A stretch of 64,000 nucleotides of DNA. Origin: Chimonanthus salicifolius. Its lineage: Eukaryota > Streptophyta > Magnoliopsida > Laurales > Calycanthaceae. Under the pieces are notes generated by a model. It searched no databases. It had not been told where the DNA came from and saw only the letters and a program-made list of their open reading frames with translations. The stretch covers positions 64,049,413 to 64,113,412 of the forward strand of contig CM023541.1 of NCBI GenBank assembly GCA_013350335.1, in the 5' to 3' direction. A program made the translations under genes and the position numbers. This document shows positions 11,101 through 23,863 of this stretch, in pieces (positions within the stretch are counted from its first letter, which is position 1; every line of letters begins with the position of its first letter).

Positions 11101-14100
11101 AATCCTGTGTTTCCTTGATATATGAACAACAATTATCTACTGGATGTATGACTCTTTTAAGCACTTAATATAAGTACTTGTTCAGATAAAAGAAAATTTA
11201 GAAGAAAACATCAGCTAAGGATTGGATGTCTTCACTTTTAACACTCGCTAGCATTAATTTTAAGTACAAGTCATAGGGAGAGAATACAGAGTACCATTAA
11301 TTTAAGTGCCAGACATCGAATGATATAGAGCATGACAACTAATTTGAAGAATTCTATGGTATTAGCATAAAAATGCCCCAAATTAATGATTAAGTGACCA
11401 ATTTTTTTTTTTTTTTTTTAAATCACATATTAAGCAAGCATTAAAAGCCCAAATCCATCCTCATTTGAGGTGTATAACATTAGCCTAAGATGGAATTATT
11501 TAGCACTAATTAGAGAATTGCAGGTACTTAGATAAGAAAAGTGAAAGATTAACAGATATATACTCATCCTTATGATTAGGGAATGACATCAAACCTGATG
11601 GTGGAGCTTCCTCTTCCATGTCAGGATCCAAGTAATCCCCCTCAGAAGAATCAGATTCTTGTGCTTCCATCAATCCAGAACTTGTGTATTCTTCTGTCAA
11701 AGAATCTGGATGAATTAGATAAGTATCTGTTCCACAATGTGACGGTGATATCTGCACCTGTTCTGAATGGAATCCTGAATAATTCAAACCATCATTTGAC
11801 TCGGCTGGGAGACAGGCATATTTGCTCCTTCTTGCCTGGGATGGTACACCCATCTGCTGCTCCTCTCCTTGCATGGCAATTGACATTGTATCACCATCAG
11901 ATTGCAAAGAATGAGATACAGTTGCACTACTCTTCAGGACTTGAACAAGCGGCCGCCGTCTATCACGTCTTCTGACAAGGAATTCTTCAGCCAGACCACC
12001 CTGCGATCTTTTCCTTTTGATGGACATTAAATTCTTGCCGCTATTGACATTTAGGGCTCCAATATTTCGCTCTCCACCAGGAAGGACATGATGGCGATTA
12101 TCAACTGAAATAGGTTTCAGAGAACTTCCACAAGAAATGGATGTAGACAGCTTTCTCTTTGATGGAGCAATCTTAAGTCCAAAGTCCTGCAAACCTCTCA
12201 TCCTAGGTATGGCTTCAGAGTTATCATCCTCCCAGCATGGTTTCATATGTTTTCCCTTCTGAACATATGAAAGGTTGCTCATACCATCTTCCTCAAGAGA
12301 TGAATCTGCTCTCTTGGATAGTGACTGTGATTTGAAATGCCAGTAATTTTCTAAAACGGAACAGCTTCCCAACTCCCTGTTCGAAGTGACAGGCATTTTA
12401 TTGCTAATACAGTTAGAACCAATGTGTAGCTTTTGCCTTTTCTTTTCCAGCAACTGATTCTCAAGCTCAAGTGCATGAAGAATGGCATCTTCTCTACGGG
12501 CATATTTCTCTCTTTTCTTTAAGGGGATACTGTGGTTAGATTCAACCCTTTGTATACAATCGTCAAACTCCCCACAACGAAATGCCTTGACACGTTTCGA
12601 TTTCTCCAAATTGTACCAATCCCTGAAAAGCAAAACCCCAAGCATAAAGTGCTTACTGAAAGGTAAACCAAATTGTTAAAAGTTGGTTGCTTCCCATGAA
12701 AAAATTAACAATTAATTGTTATAGTGAAACACATGCAGATCATGCAAGTCTTGGTGAAGACAAAGAAACATTGTGCTTCCACTAGATTTTTCAAGATAGA
12801 TAATGTATAAGTCAATTTTACCCCTTAATAAATTCACATTGAATTATTTCTGTGGAACATGACCAATCAAAAAGAGACCTTTAAGCCAGATGGTTTTAAG
12901 GTACAATGCAAGTTTCAGTTATTTTTTAGGCAAATTTGAAACATAAGAAAAAAATTGTAGCATAGTTGATAAGTGCTCATTGTTGCAATCATAGAGTTGC
13001 AGGTTCACTCACATGGATGTTGGATACACAGTCAGCCCATTGAAATCAATTTTCCAATCCAATTATAAGTGCAGCCCCAAAAAGTTGGGATTTATGGCTT
13101 TGACTAAACCAAACTACTTACTCCAGGCACTCCACAAAAATCCAACAAGGAAGCCACACCCATCATCACCATCATCACCAGCCAATATCCCATCTATTTG
13201 GGGTCGACTATATGAGTTTTTCTCCAATTGACCTGATCATAAACCATACCTTCAATCACTCTACAATCTAACATATCATTTTTTATCCCTTCCCTCCATG
13301 TTTTCAAAGGTTCTTCTCCTAGTGCCTTCAATCTATAGCTTCTCAACTTACGCACTAGAGTTGTGTTTGGTCTTCTACTAATATAAATAAACTATCTTAA
13401 ATGAATTTCTCTCAATTTGTCATCTATCGGAGCTATCTTTAAATTATCCCTAATGTGTTCGTTTTTTACTATATCTTTTAGGGTTAAACCATTCATCCAA
13501 TATAGCATGCACATCTCCATTATCCTAACTTTGTTATTGTCTCTTTTTCATCACCTAACACTTTACTCCGTATAGTATTGCAGGTCTAATAATTGTTTTG
13601 TAGAATCGTCCTTTAGCTGAAGGGAAACTCTTTTATCACACAATACCCCACACTAGCTTGTCTACATTTTGCCCACCCCGCTCCATCATATTTGTTGTAT
13701 CTAAGTCAAAACCCCCTTCAGAATCTAACATGAGCCCAAATATCTAAACTTATCACAAAATGTAACAACGCCATTTCCTATTTTTATTATATTATCTTCA
13801 CTATCGTCTAATCCACTAAAGCTACATTCCATGTATTCTATTTTGGTTCTACTAATTTTCAGAGCGTTTTGATTCCAACTTTCTCTTCCATAGATCAAGC
13901 CTCTCATTTAGTTGTCGTTTCGTCTCGCTGATTAATACTATATCATCTGTAAAAAGTATACATTACGGTACCGCATCTTGGACTTCTAATGTTAAGTTGT
14001 CCATGATTAGTGCAAATGAATATGAGCTTAAAGCACATCCTTGATGGAGTCCATCTCCAACAGGGAACTTTGATGTCTCACCACAGACAGTTCTAACGTT

Positions 14101-17100
14101 AAAGTTGCACCCTCATACATAACTTGAAGAGTCTTAACATAGTCAGCGGGGATGCATTTGTTTCTCAAGGTTCTCCAAATAAGTTTCCTAGGCACTATAT
14201 CATAGGCCTTTTCTAAGTCAATTAAAAGTCATATAAAGGTTTTTCCTCTTTTCCCTAAACTTCTTTATAAGTTGTCTTAGAATAAAAATAGCTTCTGTTG
14301 TTGACCTACCTAGCATAAACCCAAACTGATTTTCAAATACATTATACCAAGCATAAACCCAAACTGATTTTCAAATATATTCGACTCTTGTCTTAGGCGG
14401 CCCTCTATTACCCTTGTCCAAAGTTTCATTGAAGTCACACCCATCTTCTACACTCATATTACCTCAAAACACAAGCCAGACACCATGAAACTCTTCATAT
14501 CATGCATCAATTGGAGTATTAAAAGCCTAAGTTATTGAATGTAATAATTTTAACTTTTCTTGTTATTAGAATTTGTGTGCATATATCAAGAATAAACATA
14601 TATCTATATTGATTTTACAATAGCCGAACTGTTGAAACATTCAATTAAAAAAAGTTATAAAAAACCAGATACTTTATGTGCATGTTTGTGCAGAAGCAAA
14701 ATCAACAGATTTTAAATCATCAATGATTTAAATTATGAGGATAATAACTTCAAGGATATTTGGAATCTTTAATTTTGTAAAATTCCATGTTTAGTGTACC
14801 AACTCTAAATCCTTTATTTTTCAATCATAGATTAAAATTCGATGTTCAGTGAGAAAAATTGAGGAAAACATTTTTTATTATATGTTACAATTTAAAACCT
14901 ATGACTATGACATTATGACATGAATCCCATCAAGAAGGAGTATTATCAGCACCTTATGTAAATGGTTAACACAGTGTCTATGTGCTATGGCACTCAATCA
15001 CAAAAACTCAAATCACACTATTGCTGCATAACTCCTTTGCTGTAGCAAAACCATAAAGATGGAGGCTCAAGTTGAGAAGACTTTCAGAATTGTTGGAATT
15101 TTGTTTCACTTATAAAAGCAATGTACATGGTTGATGTGTTGACATGTGTGTCGATAGAAAAAATTTGAGATAATGCCTCAATCTAAGCAAATTGGGCCAT
15201 AATAAATCAATGAATTACAATAATCATGGGCCAAAGGAAGTTCTTGGCAATGGAGATTGCAGGATGGAACTGAATAAATCAGGAAGACCATCAAAGATTT
15301 CAATTTCATCGCCTCCCATATGCCCAGATCTGCGAATTACTAAGGCTGACGAATTAGCTAAAGAAGGCTCCTCGCAGGGAGAAGAGTACATTGGTCAGGC
15401 CTTAGGGATGCCATGCCCATTCTTGTATTTCAGTTTCATTTTCCTGATGTGGTCTCTGTTGTAGTTTCTGTGTTCTGCCAGCCAGTTTGGCTAGTGGCGT
15501 GCTGTATTCTTTCCTCAATTGAAATAAATTGGTTATCTTTCTGGAAAAAAAAGAAATACAATAATTCAAGTTTCAAGGTTGAAGATCACGAGGCTAAATT
15601 TCATCATGTCCTTTCCCATGCCAATTTCCATAAATCCCAGTAAACAAATACATGATTAAAAAATGTTGAAATTTTCCAAAAGTAAATTAACATTGGATAG
15701 CCTCTCATGAAAAACATAGAAAAAGCCCTTTTAATGTGCCCTCCTTCTTATGTGATGGGCAACGTTAGGTGATAAGCCCCATTCTTTGGAGATATTGTTA
15801 TGGGAGATGCATTAAATCACTTGGATGTGCAACCTGCAAAGCCTAGGACTTATCTGATCATCTATCCCTTGATATTAAGACCCAAAATTTATTTTTCAGA
15901 AGGAAAAATTAAGACCCAAAGTTTCAATTATCTGATGGCAAATGTGTATAGTCCAAAACTGAAGATCACCTAATTGAGTATTTCAAAGTGTTCGCTAGAT
16001 AATTCAAGGGTACGCAAGATGTATAAAAGGTTGGGAGGTGGGACCTACTTTCTCAGACATGAAAAATGTACTCGTGAGTATAAAAAGACTCCATGTGACC
16101 ATGTAAAACACATCCTCGAGGGGGCAGTGGGCTTCTGTGGAGTCAGACGTCAGTCTCTTTACCATGCTTTGGATCAAATTCGAGCACTAGAACCTCCAAT
16201 GACAGAGCCACACGTTCAGCTGTGTGAAAGAGAGGATTTCAAATCTTGTACTTCCATATCTCAGGGGAGAGATCGGATGGCATATCCATGACTTTAAATC
16301 TTAATGATTTTAAAATTCATGAATGTGGGCTGCACCAAGCTATGGAATTAAAATCATCAAGGATTTAGAATTTTAAATCCGAGGATTTTATTGTGCACAA
16401 ACATACCTTATATTTATTGCAATCATAAGACAAATAATTCAGCTAAAAAGCTAAGCAAGTATTTAACCTCTGAGGGGAGCATAAATAGAAACAATCTTAA
16501 ATGAAGGTGCTCATTTGGCAGCAATGCAAGACACTGAAATTCCACGTTTCCACTGAAAAGGCAACTTCATAAAAATACAAAGGCATGGGAATCCAGCATA
16601 GTGCTACAACCTTCAAAAGAATTGGGTGCATTTTATAGGAAATCCAAATACAGTTATTGCAACAAAAGAAGATTTTCTTTTAACCGGTGGGTAACATATG
16701 AAGAAGATAGGGGTCCATGAGTGAGAAATCTAACTGATAGACACTAATGGAAAGAAATTTCCAAGACTGAAACACCCACCATGATCAGTAATGCATACTG
16801 AGATTTAAGTAATAAGTTTTGGCATAAAACAGAGAAACAATACAATCATATGACTGCTAAAGAATCTAGCTACATCCATGCAACGGTCAGTATGCCAATC
16901 ACTTCTTCATCAACCTTATGAAACTTTGCTATTAGACCCAAAAAAAATTATAAAGCTGATGAACATAATCTGAAAGTTAAACAACTACAGATCACTTCAA
17001 TAAAAAAAAAAAGAACTGCAAATCACATTAATAAAAAAAAAACATTATACAGGGCACAACAAACCATGTAGGCTACTCAAAATTGTCAAAAGATGCAGGT

Positions 17101-19138
17101 GAACAGAGACCCAAATTACGGATCATAAAATGACACACCACAGGACACAGGACCGTTCTATAGTGCTAAATGATGGATATTGCCCATCATAATACAAGGG
17201 GATGCATATTTCTTTAAGACATCCAGAGGTTCTAGAGGAAAACAAGGTGTTTTCTTGGAACTCTACTGCATCAAATTATCAATGGGAGTTTAGAGAGAGA
17301 GCATATGACAAGCCAATAACAAAGTTGTGACAAACCGAGCAAAAGTCAATGTTCTTCCAAATAAGATAACAAGCATAAACCAATAGAGCAAAAATGCAAA
17401 ACTAAAGGAATATACACTGCGACAGGAAACATATTCCAAGCACGTGATTAAAATCAATTTATGGATAAACAATCACTCAGCTCCATGCCATTTTCAATGA
17501 GGAGACAACCCGTTCCTGAGTTTTTTGTATTCTAGTAATTCTACTAAGAGCAGGATTCCAAAAAATAGAATAAAAAACAAAAAAGAAAGAAAGACAAAAC
17601 CTTCTTGGCTCCAAAAAACTGTAATATGCTCTGTTTTTTATCATGAAAATGTGGCATTTTCAGGATCCATCTCTTAGACTCCATCTGGATGCATGAAACG
17701 GAAAGTACTTTCCTCCAGTGACGTGGAAATCAAATTGTATTGTAAAATTGTTATTTTGAACCGCAAATCGTGTTCGTAAATCGTAGAATTATAAAATTCA
17801 TAATTGTTTTCCCTCAGAAGTATTTAATATATAAAATATATCTAAAAGGTATTAATAAGAGCAATTCTCCAACTTTCTTCCAATATTAAGTGGATATTAT
17901 ATACTTAGTTTATTGAAGCTCAAATTTCAATGCGTCAACTCCCAAAAGTATCAAACCATTATATAATCTAAAGTATATTTTGTAAAGTCAACAATGAACT
18001 AAAAAGTCCTCAAAAAATCGAAAGGTTTTACATGACCAATGACTCAAGGCTTAAGAACCATCAAAACAAATGATTTGATGCTTTTGCACCCCTGATAACC
18101 AATAATTCTACTATTTATAGGAATCATAAGATTTGTTAATAGATACGAATCTTTCCTATTGTCATATCATATGAATGGTACGATACGAATCGTGTATCAT
18201 AAGATTTTAATTACAATATTTTTCCTCCAAAATAAGCACTTCCCACCAAACACAGTCAAATCCTTTTTCTATTTATTTATAGTTTGTAATATCAAAGAAA
18301 ATGCTTTCCTTTCCATGGATCCAAGCAGAGCATTATAAACCCAGAAAGTACCGATTCCTGGAAATACAAACCAAGAAGATATTTGTATTGCAGATTCGTG
18401 AAAAATAGATAATCCTTGAAGCTCCGTTTGGATGCATGGAAAGGGGAAGGAAACTAGGTTATGAAAACTAACTACTTTGTAACAACAAAAATAAAATAAA
18501 ATAAAAGAGAATGGCTGAACAATCCAAAAAATCAAAAAAAAAAAAAAACTGCTTTTAGCTAAAATATTTATTTTCTAAGAAAGTACCTCCTTTCCATGCA
18601 TCCAACCAAGGCGTTGTAAATCAAGAAAGTTCGGATTCCTGGAAAATACAAACCAAGAAAAAAAAAATTTGGCAGAATCCTGGAAATGGAGAATAGATAA
18701 TCCTGGAAGCTCAGTTACAATGCATGGAAAAAACAAGGAAACAACTTCCTGAACAAAAACTACTTTTTAACCGAAAAAATCAAATCTTTCTAAGACATTA
18801 TCTTCATTCCATGCATCCAAACGGAGCGGAAACATTGACTTTCCCTTATTTCATGCTCTCCCAAACACAAATTCAGACGCATTTGCAGGAAAAATTCAAA
18901 AATCGGATTTAACATCGATCTTCCAATAAAGAGTAAAAACTTACACGCTCGCGTCTTCCCTTCCGAGAAGCTTCACTGGCGTGCCGGATCTCGGCGACAT
19001 GATGTTCGACGCTGAAAGCTCTTCGGATCCCAGGATCCGACCCGGCCACCACGATCCATTCCTCCGGCGAACCCAAACGATCGTCCCAACGTTGCAATCG
19101 ATCTCATTCCCTCCCTCAATACCCTCCGAAATCCCCAT
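8162..19138 (-). CDS. PWWP domain protein, At1g51745-like (3 coding exons)
   Basis: Coding exons are 18945-19138, 11595-12622 and 8162-9519. The splice sites are GT|GTAAGT into TTTTCAG|GG, and CATCAG|GTTTGA into TTTCAG|AT. The phases join into 860 codons including TGA, giving 859 aa. The N-terminus carries a PWWP-type module: VGTIVWVRRR at 17-26 and SWWPGRI at 29-35 in place of PWWP. The block SPRSGTPVKLLGREDASV continues across the first splice into DWYNLEKSKRVKAFRCGEF, a signature of the plant At1g51745 group. Exon 3 holds KWQLKGKRNIRNL (about 465-477) and FDPVYVGCRRDRMECMLV (about 615-632), followed by a lysine-rich tail. PWWP modules bind methylated histone tails and DNA, so a nuclear chromatin role is likely but inferred. 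Intron 1 is 6.3 kb, full of TEs, and contains the left edge of the tandem duplication. Residue 38 is Ser here but Pro in the orphan exon copy. Confidence 0.9.
12955..13115 (+). mobile_element. tRNA-derived SINE with RTE-like 3' tail
   Basis: A box-A-like stretch (TAGCATAGTTGATAAG) is followed about 35 bp later by a box-B-like stretch (GGTTCACTC), spaced as in a tRNA-type pol III promoter. The 3' part, GCCCCAAAAAGTTGGGATTT followed by ATGGCTTTG, resembles the 3' end of plant RTE LINEs, the usual way a SINE borrows LINE machinery. It sits in PWWP intron 1. The duplication breakpoint (13085) falls within this tail, so only its last bases recur in unit B. Target duplications were not resolved. 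Confidence 0.6.
13161..14454 (-). mobile_element. RTE-type LINE fragment (degenerate RT), unit A
   Basis: Read on the minus strand, the region encodes pieces of an RTE-clade reverse transcriptase: GRSTTEAIFILRQLI, GLHQGCALSSYSFALIMD, LFTDDIVLI (the catalytic FADD box as FTDD), then LKISRTKIEYMECSF and FCDKFRYLGS. It lacks the endonuclease and has an in-frame stop before LFTDD plus other breaks. The 3' end runs into a GAT-type microsatellite (about 13161-13180), typical of RTE tails. A 36-bp direct repeat near 14310-14385 occurs in unit A only. It lies in PWWP intron 1 and is inactive. Confidence 0.85.
15225..15556 (+). mobile_element. 5'-truncated L1 LINE, unit A
   Basis: The 332-bp insertion has a perfect 9-bp target duplication TACAATAAT (15216-15224 and 15557-15565) and ends in an A-rich tail after AATTGAAATAAATTGG. 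It retains only the last part of ORF2, with ADELAKEGSSQ, the usual end of plant L1 RNase H. This is the classic outcome of abortive target-primed reverse transcription. The insertion predates the tandem duplication, because the same insertion with the same flanks is at 32005-32338 in unit B. Confidence 0.85.
15566..18297. other. PWWP intron 1 interior, no recognised element
   Basis: This part of intron 1 shows no exon. A 105-codon plus-strand frame at 15974-16291 loses its reading frame in the copy at 32747, so it is not under coding constraint. About 570 bp (roughly 16711-17285) are missing from unit B, where a short ACAA filler joins the flanks. Confidence 0.5.
18298..18830. repeat. Two diverged tandem repeats of about 290 bp in PWWP intron 1
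   Basis: Two consecutive blocks share the order CCTTTCCATGCATCC-type, AAAGT(A/T)CCGATTCCTGG, ATACAAACCAAG, GAAAATAGATAATCC and GGATGCATGGAAA. The second starts near 18588. GGATGCATGG and its complement CCATGCATCC recur at both ends of each block, so each could form a stem. The same pair is in unit B (about 34498-35010), with a 26-bp loss in its first block. Confidence 0.6.
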
Positions 19139-19187
19139 CTCTCTTTTTTATTTTTTTTATTTTTCTCTCTATTTCTCTCTTTTTTCT

Positions 19188-19198
19188 AAACCCTAAAA
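19188..19198. promoter_or_regulatory. telo-box-like AAACCCTAAAA in PWWP 5' region, unit A
   Basis: AAACCCTAAAA lies 50 bp upstream of the PWWP start codon, next to a pyrimidine-rich leader. AAACCCTA is a known plant promoter or leader element of growth-related genes. The identical motif is at 35368-35378 above the orphan exon. Function here is inferred from the motif alone. Confidence 0.35.
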
Positions 19199-20774
19199 GG
19201 AAATTAAATGAAGCGAAAGTACGAAACACGGAAATCCGAGAGAAAGACCCAACCTGAATAGAACGCAGAAGGTTGGGTCAACCGACGGCGGAGGAAAGGG
19301 CGAAAAGGTAATGGCGCCAAAGGATGAGGGAAATCCCGTTTGTGGTGGATCCGTTCCGTTTGGGGGATTCCATTCAGAAACGGAGGAATTCCATTTCTTC
19401 CGTTTTGCAGGTGGTTATTCACCATCTCCGATCGGATGGTTTTCTATCTGCTGACATGGTTCGATCGCACAAAAAAAAAAAAAAATGGGTTTTTTAATAT
19501 TCTTCTTCTTCTTCTCTCTCCTTTGTCGTTGTTACCAGTAATTTTTCTGCCTGCTCTCTCTCTGCAAGAGGGGAGTGGGAAATCTATGTATGTGCCTATT
19601 ACACAAAACAAAGGTTTGGTATTAACTCATAATAATTATTCAAAATTAGGTATTTTGAACTTGTTTTGAGGGAATTATTCAAAAATCAAAATCTGGTATT
19701 TTGTACTTGTTTTGAGGAATTGAGGGTACAAAACTGAAAATACACTGTGGATCAGATCACATACCAACCTCTGAAATCAATTTTTAAAAAAATGAGCTAA
19801 ATTCACCTTTGTAGTTCAACTTGGTTGGACTGAATCATTAAAACGACTCAATTTTTAAAATCATTTGATTCATTTAATTTTTATTTATTTTATTTTTCTA
19901 ATATTATCATTTTAAAGTGCCAACGTTGTAGTGTGATCATTTTTTATTTTTTATTTATTTAATGAACTTATTACTTTTTATAGTATTATTTCAATGTCAC
20001 AGGTCAAACATTTTGATCTAGCAATTAAATACCAAATTGTTATAGTAACATTTCAATCAGTAATTTAATTTTTAGAACATTGTTTCAAATAATTGTTCAT
20101 AGTCCCAAACTCAATATAGTTTCGACCCAAATTATCTTTTAATGGTTGAATAAATAAGTAGATAGATTATTAAATTGCTCAAAAACATGGTCCATCAAAT
20201 CATATTAATTTTGATTTTTCAATGTTAAAATAAAAGCATTACATAATTATTTTTTCGATGAACAGATTCACTGTAGTTTTGCCCATAGACGATTGGACTT
20301 GAAGATGTGTATTTGAACAAAGGGTTTGGCTCGGGCTCATATTTTTTAGCTTGTCTAATAAATGAGTGAGTTTAACCTTTCAGGCCTTGTTTAGCCAAAT
20401 ATGTGAATAATTATATTTTTTATTGATGCTATCATTATCACCATTAATATTATTATAGTAGGCCACCAAAATTATCTCATTGAAATTTGAAAGTTGGCCT
20501 TAATGTAGGCTTTACACTTTATTCCCTTCAAACGTGAAATTGGGCCCTAAAGTGGATTTTAAACTCACTTTGCCTAAGCATGTTTATCTATTCTACAGAT
20601 ACTCCAACAGGCGGGCTTGGGCCTTGGTAGAAAAAACCCAATAGATTGTCGGTAGGCTTGGATTTTAAAAGTACAAACATGTAATACATCTAAGGTAGAG
20701 GGTTAACTTGCATTAGTAGATCAATTAGTCTAACTTCTAAGATTAAATTAGAGGTCGTTCCTCTTAGACTTACT

Positions 20775-20858
20775 TAATATGTGAGCTTCTGAGTGGTTTT
20801 ATGTATCTATGAAAGTTGTCTCACCTACAATACAGGACCACGAGATACTCATATTATC
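20775..20858 (+). repeat. SINE 3'-tail family member
   Basis: A block of the form GAGTGGTTTTATGTATCTATG, TCTCACCTACAATA, GATACTCATATTAT recurs in related form at about 24213-24277, 24776-24846, 43247-43321 and 41935-42003. The copies at 24776 and 43830 lie at the end of complete SINEs, so the isolated ones are probably decayed SINE tails. In unit B the solo LTR inserted into this tail at GATACTCAT. Confidence 0.5.
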
Positions 20859-21432
20859 AAATAAAAAAAAGCCAACCCTTAAATAAATCTAAATAAGTAT
20901 ATTCTTTATTTTTTTTTTCAAATCTCATTAAGCCCATATGTTTTCACATAAAAAATTTAAGAATTCTTACGAATTGATTCCAAAAGAGTGATTCAATAGT
21001 TAATTCTCTAATCTAATTCAATCATTATTGTCAATATTGAGAATAATGAAATTTATAGTAAAAAGAAAATTTGTTTACTTTAGAAATCATGAGGGTTCAA
21101 TTCTCTCTATTCCTCATAAAAAAGAAGTCTATTTTATTCTCCCTTTGGATTGATGGCTTGAGATAAGTTACAAAAAGGCTTAGCATTAATAAGGAATAAT
21201 TGTTAGGATTGAAAGAATTAAAGTATATTATCAAAAAATTCATAGTATACTAGATAGTAATAAGGATGAATTGATGTACGTTCGAAATGAATGGAAATAT
21301 TAAGCCAAAAGTAGTACTTAGAATAAGGTGCAAAGTAAATCAAGTGTAAACGAGTCAATGAATATAATGTGACAAATAAAGTGTCAAATCAATTAACAGA
21401 GTGTCGTAATAATAGTAAAACACCTAACACAA

Positions 21433-21540
21433 GGTAGCTTAACCGGTAAGCACTTTAGTTCATGAAGTAAAAGTCCGGTTTGAGTCCTATGTTATCAGAT
21501 AGATTTCTGTGACTTGAGAGGGCTACATGCATCTGTAGTC
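21433..21540 (+). mobile_element. SINE head with pol III boxes, unit A only
   Basis: TAGCTTAACCGGTAAGCAC resembles box A and GGTTTGAGTCC is a good box B, spaced as in a tRNA-derived SINE promoter. Unit B goes from ACATGAG straight to GCATCTGTAG (near 41077), so about 90 bp carrying both boxes are gone there. The element is decayed and no target duplication was resolved. Confidence 0.55.
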
Positions 21541-23863
21541 TTGCACACTACCACCCCAGCCAAAATCTTATTATACGTGTGGGCAGCTGAGACACTTTGC
21601 TCAGGAATGCTTGCAGACCGGTGTATCTAGTAGTGTAGTAGGATTAGGTTTTGTAGCTCTTGACAGTTCACAACAGGGTCGGGGACAACTCGGACGAACC
21701 ACCACAGGACAGAGTTTTTTGCAGTAACCCATCAAGTTGAGGAGAAGCGGACCCATATTTTATTTGATTCCTAGTGCATTTACATTCTTTCATTGGATCA
21801 TAGTTTGTCCATATTCTGAGTTTAGACATGGTGAATTGAATGGTGGATTGAATGGCAGATTGAAGGGTTCCTTGTAGAGTCGACATGGGAACACAGAGAA
21901 GAATGAAGATTGGAGAATGGACTCGGGTTGTTTTTGAGGCCTATGGATGAGGGATTTGGGTTTTTTTCAATCATATTATGTATGGATTAACTTAAGTTGA
22001 ATATTAAGTAAATATATGATAATGGGCAAACTTGTGCATACTTGGTTAGGTGTACTAGGATAGGTAGAGGTTGGTCCGCTACTGAAGACCCTCATGTTTA
22101 GAAATAGGTCCACGAGTCAAAAATATTAACTAATTATGTTACCATATCTCTTGATTAAAAGATAATTCATTCTTACAATATATTGTAAGATAGTTAATAT
22201 TTAATTATCAAACACACAAATCACTTATCATCGAAATAACCGATCTTTTATGTCTGTCGACTTTGAACCTATTTCTGAAGAAAAAACAAAATCCAATATA
22301 TCGTTATATTTGCATGTCTAACCTTCCTAAATTCTCAAAAATATTATCTGAAAATTTAAATATTTGAAACTCAGTCTCAGGCTCAGCTGACTTGTTTGCT
22401 CAGTTATGTTTTTAAGTGTCAGGATTCTCCCGTGTGGAAGCTTTTGTACGTCTGTGACTTTGTCTACAACAATAATAAAGAAGTTATTTGTGCACCCGCC
22501 CAATTTTTTATCAGTACTGAGTATTCTAATTTAGAAGGGGTCTGTCTTATGGTCTAAAAAGTTTTTTTTTTTTTTATTTACGAAGAGAGATTTTGAATTC
22601 GATAGAAGTTCAAACTCCTTTAAATTACTCTTCATCATCTAGATCCGATATATATGTGTAGGGAGGTGAGCACATGTACTGAAAGGATTTAGTGGTGAGA
22701 CACCTAAACACTTCCAGTCATAAAAAAAATTACTGAATCTTATCTTACAATAAATAAAAATGTTATCATTTAATCTTTTATTTAATAATAAATTAAAAAA
22801 TGCAAGTTTGAGCCCAATGAGTGTTATATAAAAAAATGGTTCATAAAAAATAATTTGTTTAATTTAATTATAATTTTTACTCAAATAACTGGGGTAGATG
22901 AGCACATACGATTCTGAGATTTTTAGGGTCTATTGATCACACAACCTTTTTCTAATTGACAAGCTTCTGAAATTAGGTTTTTTTTTTTTTATTACTGAAT
23001 TCATATTTTTTGGGGGTCCGATGGTTCGGAGGATTTGGATTTTCAATAAAAGGCCATAGGCTCTTATTTGTGGCTGAAATTTTAACTTCAGTCTGACAAA
23101 ATACAAATGTCATCAATACTAGCCCTTTTACAGCTAAAATTTTGTCAAATTTCAGTTCACTTTGGTCCAATTTCAACCAATATACTGAAAATGGCCAAAC
23201 TATTGGACAAGATTTTTTTGTTCTCTTAAAAGATAAAAAATTAATTTCGACCAAAATGTGTAAATAGAGACAGACTCCATGTATGTAATTTAATCATTCA
23301 AGGTTGATGGAATAAAATGTTTGCTTCCATTTATATGTACAACGTGTGAAATAATTATATTGTCATCCATCGTTCATTTAGATAAAAAAAAAAAATCAAA
23401 ATCGTTCATCGACAGTGATATAGCTGGCTAATTTCTCATACAAAATTACCCATTTCTATCCAAAAAAAAATATTCAGATTTAGGAGACTTAAGTATATGA
23501 GATATGCCCTAATCATTTCTCATATTATATAAATTCATCCATGTATCCAGAAATGCAAATACAGGCTAATTTTGTGTTAAAATGTTGAACATTTCAACAG
23601 TACTGGCAACAACTTCAACTCAGTACATTGATATTCTAAATAAGAAGATTCTTGATATTGAAAAACAAAGTAATCGAGAATAGAAGGAGCAAGTAATAAA
23701 CAGGAAAATCATTAAACTAAAGGCCCAAGTCCTTGTATTGTATGAGAGAAGGATCTTGAAGAAGAGGGTTTTCTGGGGTTTTACTGTACCTGCTCCACTG
23801 GCGTCACATGGCCATGTTCCATTTTCTTTTTCCTACTCTAAAATTCAATCCAAGATGATAATA

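Larger units (their letters stand above)
19200..23863. other. Intergenic DNA between PWWP exon 1 and the bHLH gene, unit A
   Basis: The first few hundred bases (to about 19600) are GC-richer and probably hold the PWWP promoter. The rest is AT-rich with SINE-like tails. The site 19814-19821 (GTTCAACT) is the empty target of the hAT-like insertion in unit B. Around 20855 is the empty target of the solo LTR. About 21790-22965 has no counterpart at the matching place in unit B. No exon was found. Confidence 0.5.

Noticed and set aside
15974..16291. A 105-codon plus-strand frame in PWWP intron 1
   Set aside because: The copy at 32747 shifts frame after a one-base change, giving a different ending, and no family is recognisable.
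19188..19198. Interstitial telomere repeat
   Set aside because: There is only a single AAACCCTAAAA unit, so a promoter or leader motif is the better reading.
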